Positions 57,918 to 64,000 of a DNA stretch of 64,000 nucleotides are shown here, one piece after another. The stretch covers positions 62,001 to 126,000 of the forward strand of contig CAWFXC010000004.1 of NCBI GenBank assembly GCA_963819735.1. Direction: 5' to 3'. Below the pieces are notes generated by a model. That model did not search any database. It worked only from the letters and a program-made list of their open reading frames with translations, and was not told where the DNA came from. The stretch is from CAWFXC01 sp963819735 (GTDB lineage: Bacteria > Actinomycetota > Acidimicrobiia > IMCC26256 > DASPTH01). The position numbers and the translations under genes were made by a program. Numbering within the stretch: position 1 is the first letter of the stretch; every line of letters begins with the position of its first letter.

Positions 57918-60350
57918 ATGGCGACTTCCGCTGAGGTGCGTGTCGACGTCGATCGCGAGTTCGGGTCGCTGATCGACACGCCACTGCCGGAGCTCATGGC
58001 GGAAGCGGCCCGGCTGCGCGACGACGCGCACGGCGCCCGCATCACGTACTCGCCCAAGGTGTTCATCCCCCTCACGATGCTGTGCCGCGACAAGTGCGGA
58101 TACTGCACGTTCGCCAAGCCGCCGGCTCATCTCGTCTCGCCCTACCTCGAGCTCGACGACGTGCTCGCGATCGCCCGCCGTGGTGCCGCGCTCGGATGTC
58201 ACGAAGCGCTCTTCACGCTGGGCGAGGCGCCCGAGCTGCGCTACCCAGTTGCCGCCGAGTGGCTGACCGCGCACGGCTACTCGTCGACCGTCGACTACCT
58301 GGTGGCCGCGGCCGCCGCGGTGCTGGCCGAAACCGGGCTGCTGCCCCACGCCAACGCCGGCGCACTCAGCCAGGAGGAGCTGGTCCGCCTCCGCGCCGTC
58401 TCGCCGTCGCAGGGGATGATGATCGAGACGCTCGCCGACCGCTTGGGTGAGCCGGGCGGGCCGCACGCCGGCTCCCCCGACAAGACCCCCGAGCGGCGCC
58501 TCGCCACCCTGGAGGCCGCCGGTCGGGCCCGGGTGCCGTTCACCACCGGGATCCTGGTCGGGATCGGCGAGACCCGCGCCGAGCGGCTCGAGGCCCTCGC
58601 GGCGATCCGCGACTCCGACGCCCGTCACGGTCACGTCCAGGAGGTGATCGTCCAGAACTTCCTGCCCAAGCCCGGCACCACGATGTTCCGCAGCCCGGCC
58701 TGCGACACCGACGAGTACCTCTGGACCATCGCCGCCGCCCGCATCGTGCTCGGCGGCGCCATGCACCTGCAGGTGCCGCCCAATCTGTCCGACCTCGGCG
58801 ACCTCGGCACGCTGATCGACGCGGGGATCGACGACTGGGGCGGCGTGTCTCCCGTCACCCCCGATCACGTGAACCCCGAGCGCCCGTGGCCCGACCTCGA
58901 GCGGCTGCGTGACGCGACCGAGGCCGCGGGCAAGACGCTGGCGCCGCGCCTCACCGTGTACCCCGAGTACGTGCACGACGGCGACGAGTGGCTGCACGCC
59001 GACGTGCGGTTCCCGGTGCGCTGCGCCTCCGACCTCGAAGGCCTGGCCCGCGACGACTCGTGGGCCGCGGGGGGCGAGGTCGCCCCACCCGCGCTGCTCA
59101 CTCCCCCGCCGCCGGGTTGGACGGCTCGCGCCCGCACGCCCGTGGGTGAAGTGCTCGACGGCGTGCTGGCCGGCGACGAGGTCGACGTCGACGAGATCGT
59201 CATGCTCCTCGGCGCGCGCGGCCCCGACTTCCTCGAGGTCGCCGCGGTCGCCGATCAGCTGCGCATCGACGCGGTCGGCGCGCCGGTCACGTTCGTGCGG
59301 AACCGCAACATCAACTACACGAACGTCTGCACCTTCAAGTGCAAGTTCTGTGCGTTCTCGAAGGGCCCGCTCTCGCTCAACCTGCGCGGCGCGCCCTACC
59401 TCCTCGACCTCGAGGAGATCCAACGGCGGGTGCTCGAGGCAGTCGACTGCGGCGCCACCGAGGTGTGCCTGCAGGGCGGGATCCACCCCGACTTCGACGG
59501 CAACTACTACCTGTCGGTGGCGCGCGCGGTGAAGGAAGTCGCGCCGACGATGCACGTGCACGGGTTCACCGCGCTGGAAGTCACCGAAGGGGCGCGCCGA
59601 CTCGACATGCCGCTGCGCGACTACCTCGTCCTGGCCAAGCAAGCCGGGCTCGCGACGCTGCCCGGTACCGCGGCCGAGATCCTCGACGACGAAGTGCGCG
59701 CCATCATCTGCCCCGACAAGATCGACACCGAGGAGTGGCTCGACGCGCATCGCACCGCGCACTCCGTCGGGCTGCGCTCGAACATCACGATCATGTTCGG
59801 TCACGTGGAACGGCCCGAGCACATCGCCCGCCACATCGTGCGCAGCCGTGCGGTGCAGAAGGAGACGGGCGGGTTCACCGAGTTCGTGCCGCTGCCCTTC
59901 GTGCACATGGCCACCCCGATCTTCCTGCAGCAACGCGCGCGGAAGGGCCCCACGATCCGCGAGGTCCTCCTCGTGCACGCGGTGGGGCGCATCGCCTACC
60001 GCGGCTGGATCGACAACATCCAGGTGTCGTGGGTCAAGACCGGCATCAACGGCGCGCGCCAAGCGCTGCAGGCCGGGTGCAACGACCTCGGCGGCACCCT
60101 GATGGACGAGAACATCTCCCGGGCCGCCGGCGCCAGCCACGGCCAGGAGCTCGACGAGTCGGAGCTGCGGGCGATCGTGGATCCGCTCGGCCGCCCGCTC
60201 GAGCAGCGCACCACGCTCTACGGCCGCATCCAGACCGAAGGCCGTCGCCTCCGCCCGCCGCCCGAAGCGGTCGAGGCCGACCGGATCGCCGCGTCGTTCA
60301 CGTCGGTGCCGGTGACGATCGCCGGGGTGCGCAGCTCCACCCGGTCATGA
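57918..60350 (+). CDS. fbiC: 7,8-didemethyl-8-hydroxy-5-deazariboflavin synthase (CofG-CofH fusion)
   Basis: 810 residues. Two radical-SAM modules: CofG-like with Cys56, Cys60, Cys63 (CRDKCGYCTFAKPP) and CofH-like with Cys471, Cys475, Cys478 (CTFKCKFCAFSKGP). Together they make the F420 chromophore Fo from a tyrosine- and a flavin-pathway precursor. The single-chain form is the actinobacterial FbiC. Leaderless start. It overlaps the next gene by 4 nt. Confidence 0.96.
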   Translation: MATSAEVRVDVDREFGSLIDTPLPELMAEAARLRDDAHGARITYSPKVFIPLTMLCRDKCGYCTFAKPPAHLVSPYLELDDVLAIARRGAALGCHEALFTLGEAPELRYPVAAEWLTAHGYSSTVDYLVAAAAAVLAETGLLPHANAGALSQEELVRLRAVSPSQGMMIETLADRLGEPGGPHAGSPDKTPERRLATLEAAGRARVPFTTGILVGIGETRAERLEALAAIRDSDARHGHVQEVIVQNFLPKPGTTMFRSPACDTDEYLWTIAAARIVLGGAMHLQVPPNLSDLGDLGTLIDAGIDDWGGVSPVTPDHVNPERPWPDLERLRDATEAAGKTLAPRLTVYPEYVHDGDEWLHADVRFPVRCASDLEGLARDDSWAAGGEVAPPALLTPPPPGWTARARTPVGEVLDGVLAGDEVDVDEIVMLLGARGPDFLEVAAVADQLRIDAVGAPVTFVRNRNINYTNVCTFKCKFCAFSKGPLSLNLRGAPYLLDLEEIQRRVLEAVDCGATEVCLQGGIHPDFDGNYYLSVARAVKEVAPTMHVHGFTALEVTEGARRLDMPLRDYLVLAKQAGLATLPGTAAEILDDEVRAIICPDKIDTEEWLDAHRTAHSVGLRSNITIMFGHVERPEHIARHIVRSRAVQKETGGFTEFVPLPFVHMATPIFLQQRARKGPTIREVLLVHAVGRIAYRGWIDNIQVSWVKTGINGARQALQAGCNDLGGTLMDENISRAAGASHGQELDESELRAIVDPLGRPLEQRTTLYGRIQTEGRRLRPPPEAVEADRIAASFTSVPVTIAGVRSSTRS

Positions 60351-61348
60351 GCGTCACCCACTCACGGCTCGACGTCGTCGGCATCGGCAACGCGCTCGTC
60401 GACGTCCTGAGCTACGAGACGTACGAGCTGGTCGCCGAGTTGGGGCTCATCCCGGGCGCGATGACGCTCATCGACACCGCTCGGGCCGAGGAGCTCTACG
60501 CCGCGATGGGCCCGGGGGTCGAGATCTCCGGCGGATCGGCGGCCAACACGCTCGCCGGCGTCGCGTCGTTCGGTGGTCGCGCCGCGTTCGTGGGGCGGGT
60601 GGCCGACGACCAGCTCGGTGTGGTGTTCGGCCACGACATCCGTGCCGCCGGCGTCGAGTTCACCAACAAGCCGGCGTCAGGCGGCGATCCGAGTGGGCGT
60701 TGCCTGATCATCGTCACCCCCGACGCGCAGCGCACGATGAACACGTACCTCGGTGCATCGGCGCAGCTCGGCCCGGCCGACGTGGATCACGAGCTGGTGG
60801 CCCGGGCGCAGGTGCTCTACCTCGAGGGCTACCTCTGGGACGAGCCCGCGGCCAAGGACGCCTACCGCTTGGCGGCCCGCACCGCGCACGACGCGGGGAA
60901 CCGCGTCGCGTTCACGCTGTCGGATTCGTTCTGTGTCGAACGCCACCGCGAGGAGTTCGTGCACCTGATCGAGCACGAAGTCGACGTGTTGTTCGCGAAC
61001 GAGGCCGAGATCAAATCGCTCTACGAAGTCACCGAGTTCGACGACGCGCTGCAGCAGGTGAAGAACCACTGCGAGATCGCCGCCCTCACCCGCAGCGAGA
61101 AGGGTGCGGTCGTCGTCACCCGCGACGAGGTGCACGTGATCGACGCCCATCCGGTCACCACGCTCGTCGACACCACCGGGGCGGGCGATCTCTTCGCCGC
61201 CGGTTTCCTCTTCGGGCTCACGCACGGCTACCACCTCGGCACCGCCGGTCAGCTGGGCGCGCTCGCAGCCGCCGAGGTGATCAGCCACCTCGGGGCTCGC
61301 CCTGACGCTTCGCTCGCCGAGCTCGCCCGCCCACTGCTTCGCGGTTGA
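60347..61348 (+). CDS. PfkB-family sugar/adenosine kinase
   Basis: 333 residues. GNALVDVLSYETYELVAELG, GGSAANTLAGVASFGGRAAF and the signature TTGAGDLFAAGFLFGLTHG with catalytic Asp. The overall layout is like adenosine kinase-type PfkB members. It overlaps the fbiC stop (ATGA), so it is in the fbiC operon; whether it concerns F420 or nucleosides is unknown. Confidence 0.9.
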   Translation: MSVTHSRLDVVGIGNALVDVLSYETYELVAELGLIPGAMTLIDTARAEELYAAMGPGVEISGGSAANTLAGVASFGGRAAFVGRVADDQLGVVFGHDIRAAGVEFTNKPASGGDPSGRCLIIVTPDAQRTMNTYLGASAQLGPADVDHELVARAQVLYLEGYLWDEPAAKDAYRLAARTAHDAGNRVAFTLSDSFCVERHREEFVHLIEHEVDVLFANEAEIKSLYEVTEFDDALQQVKNHCEIAALTRSEKGAVVVTRDEVHVIDAHPVTTLVDTTGAGDLFAAGFLFGLTHGYHLGTAGQLGALAAAEVISHLGARPDASLAELARPLLRG

Positions 61349-61391
61349 ACCCGCGCGTGAGCCCGATCCCGTCGGCGAGGAGACCGGCTCG

Positions 61392-62432
61392 ATGAAGCTG
61401 CCGCGCTATCGCACCGGCGACGCCGCGCTCGACGCCGAGGTCGCGAGCCTGGTCGGGCAGGTCGCCGACGCGGCCGACGCCGACCTGATCTTCGAGCTGG
61501 TCGCCTCGTCGTTGCGGCTCGCGCTCGACCACGCCGACCGCGGCGATCTCAAGATCGCCAACGCCGCGCTCAAGGAGCTGCGCCACGCGTTCCAGGTGTT
61601 CGCGCCCTACCGCGCGGCGCGGAAGGTCGCGATCTTCGGCTCGGCGCGCACGCAGCCCGACGACCCCCTCTACCTCCAAACCCGTGAGCTGGCCGCCGCC
61701 ATCGCCGCGCGCGACTGGATGGTCGTGACCGGGGCCGGCCCCGGGATCATGGAGGCGGGCATCGAGGGCGCCGGCGCCGAGAACGCCTTCGGCGTGAGCA
61801 TCCAGCTCCCGTTCGAGACCACCACCAGCCAGTTCATCGCCGGTGATCCCAAGCTGATGAACTTCCGCTACTTCTTCACCCGGAAGCTGGAGTTCATCAA
61901 GGAATCGGACGCGTTCGTTCTGCTGCCCGGCGGGTACGGCACGCTCGACGAGGCGTTCGAGCTGCTCACCCTGCTGCAGACGGGCAAGGCACAACCGGCG
62001 CCCGTCGTGATGCTCGACGTCCCCGGCGGTACTTACTGGGAGCACTGGGGCGAGTTCGTCGCGCACCAGTTGGAACGCCCCGGCTACGTGTCGGAGTTCG
62101 ACCAGCACCTCCTGCGGGTCACCGACAACGTCGAGGACGTCGTCGACGAGGTGCTCGGGTTCTACCGGAACTACCACTCGCTGCGGTTCGTGGGCGGACG
62201 CTTGGTGCTGCGGATGCACGAAGCGCTGCCGTCCGGAGAGGTGGCCGCGCTCACCGACGATTTCGCCGACATCATCGTGCGGGGCGAGATCGAGGCGATC
62301 GCCACCACGCCGGCCGAGATCGCCGACGACGACTACGTCGATCTGGCCCGCCTCGCGTTCCGGTTCAACCGGCACGGCTGGGCGCGGCTGCGCATGTTGA
62401 TCGACCGGCTCAACGGCCGCGGCCGGACCTGA
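61392..62432 (+). CDS. LOG-family protein (TIGR00730-like, Rossmann fold)
   Basis: 346 residues. VAIFGSARTQPDDPLYLQTR, VVTGAGPGIMEAGIEGAG and LLPGGYGTLDEAFELLTLLQ are LOG motifs (PGGxGTxxE). Simple LOG proteins release cytokinin bases from ribotides, but this longer form has extra N- and C-terminal parts and an uncertain substrate. ATG follows GAGGAGA. Confidence 0.85.
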   Translation: MKLPRYRTGDAALDAEVASLVGQVADAADADLIFELVASSLRLALDHADRGDLKIANAALKELRHAFQVFAPYRAARKVAIFGSARTQPDDPLYLQTRELAAAIAARDWMVVTGAGPGIMEAGIEGAGAENAFGVSIQLPFETTTSQFIAGDPKLMNFRYFFTRKLEFIKESDAFVLLPGGYGTLDEAFELLTLLQTGKAQPAPVVMLDVPGGTYWEHWGEFVAHQLERPGYVSEFDQHLLRVTDNVEDVVDEVLGFYRNYHSLRFVGGRLVLRMHEALPSGEVAALTDDFADIIVRGEIEAIATTPAEIADDDYVDLARLAFRFNRHGWARLRMLIDRLNGRGRT

Positions 62433-62493
62433 GGATCGTCCCCTTGCCCCTCGCCCCTTGCCTTCGGCACTTGCCAACGGCGCGGCACATGGT

Positions 62494-62516
62494 TACGCTG
62501 GCCGAACATACGTTCG
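62494..62516 (+). promoter_or_regulatory. Promoter -10 TACGCT with LexA box at the start point
   Basis: TACGCT (62494-62499) is followed by CGAACATACGTTCG (62503-62516), a CGAAC-N4-GTTCG palindrome placed over the expected transcription start of the VOC gene. Confidence 0.65.
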
Positions 62517-62560
62517 TGCACCGACGATACGGACGTGATCCCAGCCCGGAGGTACCCACC

Positions 62561-63028
62561 ATGGCCGACGTGAACCCGATTCCCGCCGACTACCCGCGCG
62601 TGTCGCCCTACCTGTGCCTCGACGGCGCCGAGGCCGCCATCGCGTTCTACCGCGACGTGTTCGGCGCGGTGGAGCGGCTGCGCATGGCCGGCCCCGACGG
62701 CCGCATCGGTCACGCCGAGCTCGAGATCGGCAGCTCGATCATCATGCTGGCCGACGAGTACCCCGACATGGGCTACCTCGGCCCGAAGTCGGTCGGCGGC
62801 ACCCCGGTCACGATCCAGATCTACGTCGACGACGTCGATGCGGTGTTCGCCCGGGCCACTGCGGGCGGGGCCACCGAGACCCGTGCGGTCGAGAACCAGT
62901 TCTACGGTGACCGGTCCGGTCAGTTCCTCGACCCGTTCGGACACCGCTGGAACGTGGCCAGCCACGTCGAGGACGTCTCCCCCGACGACATGGCGAGCCG
63001 GGCGGCCGAGTTGGCCGCGGGTGGCTGA
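62561..63028 (+). CDS. Glyoxalase/bleomycin resistance (VOC) superfamily protein, PhnB-like
   Basis: 155 residues. SPYLCLDGAEAAIAFYRDVF, GHAELEIGSSIIMLADEYPD, VDAVFARATAGGATETRAVE and FYGDRSGQFLDPFGHRWNVA match the PhnB-like/YdfR-type VOC fold; metal ligands His/Glu are partly kept. GGAGG lies 9 nt before the ATG. The LexA box 45 nt upstream predicts DNA-damage induction, unusual for this family. Substrate unknown. Confidence 0.85.
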   Translation: MADVNPIPADYPRVSPYLCLDGAEAAIAFYRDVFGAVERLRMAGPDGRIGHAELEIGSSIIMLADEYPDMGYLGPKSVGGTPVTIQIYVDDVDAVFARATAGGATETRAVENQFYGDRSGQFLDPFGHRWNVASHVEDVSPDDMASRAAELAAGG

Positions 63029-63064
63029 CCCGGGCGGCTGACCCGGCGCCCGAGGGGCAGAACG

Positions 63065-63265
63065 TCAGTCGAGCATCTCCGGCGGGCCGGCCAGCGCGAC
63101 GATGGCGCGTTCGATGGCCCGGCGGGCCTGCAGCACCTTCTTCTCCTCGGCCAGCGCGGTCGCATCGCCGTCCTCGGTGGCGGCGCGCAGCCGCTCGTAG
63201 GCGAGATCCCGCAGCTCCTCTTCGATCGAACGCAGGCGCTCGACGAGGTGGTCGGCGTCGTGCAC
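63065..63265 (-). CDS. Small helical hypothetical protein, 66 residues
   Basis: Two charged helices (HLVERLRSIEEELRDLAYER, DATALAEEKKVLQARRAIER) likely forming a coiled coil. GTG 63265 has GGAG 8 nt upstream inside the preceding gene's end, so it is coupled to the Fe-S gene. No family recognised. Confidence 0.6.
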   Translation of the reverse strand: MHDADHLVERLRSIEEELRDLAYERLRAATEDGDATALAEEKKVLQARRAIERAIVALAGPPEMLD

Positions 63266-63269
63266 GGGA

Positions 63270-64000
63270 CTACTCCGATCTCGGGTCGACGGTTGGGGTG
63301 ACGGCGAGGGCGCGGGCCAGGAGCTCGGCCGGGTGGCGCACGACCAGTCCGGCGGCGCCGAGGTGCATGGCGCATCCCGGGTTGGCGGAAACGACGACGG
63401 GATCGGTGCCCGCGTCACCGCGGGCCGCGGCGCGCAGTGCCGCCACCTTGCGGGTGCGGATCTCGCCCGACAGCTCGGGTTGGAGCACTGCGTAGGCCCC
63501 GCCCGCCCCGCAGCACAGGCCGTCGTCACCGGTCTCGCGCAATCGATAGGCGGGCGCGAGCACTGCCCGCACCGCGCCGTGGGCGTGTTGGACATGGCGG
63601 AGGTGGCACGGGTCCTGCACCACCACGACCGCGCCGGTGTCGAACAGGTCGAGCGGCGGGCGGTCGGCCACGAACTCAGAGAAGTCGCGCACCCGGGCGG
63701 CGAACGCGGCCGCCTCGGGAGTGCCGAGCAGGTGCCCGTACTCCTTCATCGCCGCGCCGCACCCCGCGCTGTCGACCACGACCGCCCCGTCGCCGGGCAT
63801 CGACCGGATCACGCGCCGGGCCAGCCGGCGCGCCTCGGCGACCCGCCCCGCGTGGAGATGGAGGGCGCCGCAGCAATCGCTACCGGGCCCCGGCAGCCCC
63901 GTGCGCGCTCCCGTCGCCCGCATCACGGTGAGCGCGTCGCGGTGGACATCGCGTTGCCACGCGTCCATGACGCACCCGGGGAGGAGGTACGCGTCGAGTT
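63270..64000 (-). CDS. glcF: GlcF-like (Fe-S)-binding oxidoreductase subunit (N-terminus outside window)
   Basis: Frame open from the window end, with LPGCVMDAWQRDVHRDALTV just after it, then SDCCGALHLHAGRV, DSAGCGAAMKEYGHLLGT, VVVQDPCHLRHVQ, DGLCCGAGGAYAVLQPELS and VVSANPGCAMHLGA. These paired CCG domains are the C-terminal half of glycolate oxidase iron-sulfur subunit GlcF; the ferredoxin part must lie beyond 64000. Glycolate or lactate oxidation is likely. Confidence 0.88.
   Translation of the reverse strand, partial: LDAYLLPGCVMDAWQRDVHRDALTVMRATGARTGLPGPGSDCCGALHLHAGRVAEARRLARRVIRSMPGDGAVVVDSAGCGAAMKEYGHLLGTPEAAAFAARVRDFSEFVADRPPLDLFDTGAVVVVQDPCHLRHVQHAHGAVRAVLAPAYRLRETGDDGLCCGAGGAYAVLQPELSGEIRTRKVAALRAAARGDAGTDPVVVSANPGCAMHLGAAGLVVRHPAELLARALAVTPTVDPRSE

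Overview
The window is a continuous, high-GC (roughly 70%) actinobacterial chromosome segment, densely packed with genes and without rRNA, tRNA, IS elements, prophage or CRISPR that I could recognise. A complete Pup-proteasome set (mpa, dop, pup, prcB, prcA, pafA, pafB, pafC), F420 synthesis (fbiC) with an F420-type oxidoreductase, and two synteny blocks known from Mycobacterium (gcvH-garA-merR-DUF151-merR-gcvP; helY-tatC-tatA-pafC-pafB-pafA-prcA-prcB-pup-dop-mpa-trmI) place it in Actinomycetota. The unusual fusions, GTG-rich starts and gene content suggest a deep branch such as Acidimicrobiia; that assignment is inference.

Layout. 1-11.5 kb, all plus strand: the end of a nucleotidyltransferase/PMM-like protein, then the glycine cleavage locus (gcvH, a LipM-type octanoyltransferase, garA, an FtsR-type MerR, hpt, DUF151, a second MerR, a PD-(D/E)XK-like protein, gcvT, gcvP) and a DyP peroxidase. 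At 11.675-11.702 kb there is a dif/XerCD-like 11-6-11 site, after which most genes lie on the minus strand. 11.7-24 kb: NUDIX, GNAT, a TSUP permease, a frameshifted lnt, DUF4193, a 535-bp gene-free gap, a tandem ThyX-like protein, a short DAGK-like protein, helY, tatC, tatA. 24-39 kb: lepB and the pupylation/proteasome cluster, interrupted by a LexA-box-controlled endonuclease VII gene and a FUSC transporter. 39-49.4 kb: ferredoxin, then a long minus-strand run: AMP-binding acyl-CoA synthetase, NDP-forming acyl-CoA ligase beta and alpha, a PBP4-type peptidase, small membrane proteins, and a ttuB-like/ttuA/trmI tRNA-thiolation module followed by a MarP-like protease. 49.4-64 kb: glycosyltransferase, FIST, tkt/tal, pgl, a methyltransferase-MUG fusion, SnoaL-like, LLM oxidoreductase, fbiC, adenosine kinase-like, LOG, a VOC protein behind a LexA box, and the end of a GlcF-like protein.

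The most unusual items are: (1) a ubiquitin-like sulfur carrier (ThiS/TtuB type) whose di-glycine is followed by six near-identical 21-residue repeats (63-bp array, 42631-43008), in an operon with ttuA and trmI; (2) a recurrent leaderless promoter design, TAnnnT 6-8 nt before ATG/GTG, sometimes built on the TAG stop of the preceding gene; (3) two exact CGAAC-N4-GTTCG LexA boxes in promoters; (4) the dif-like site at a strand switch; (5) several apparent frameshifts (lnt, endonuclease VII, dop, tkt end, perhaps pafB), some at CG-rich runs, which may be assembly errors or real mutations.
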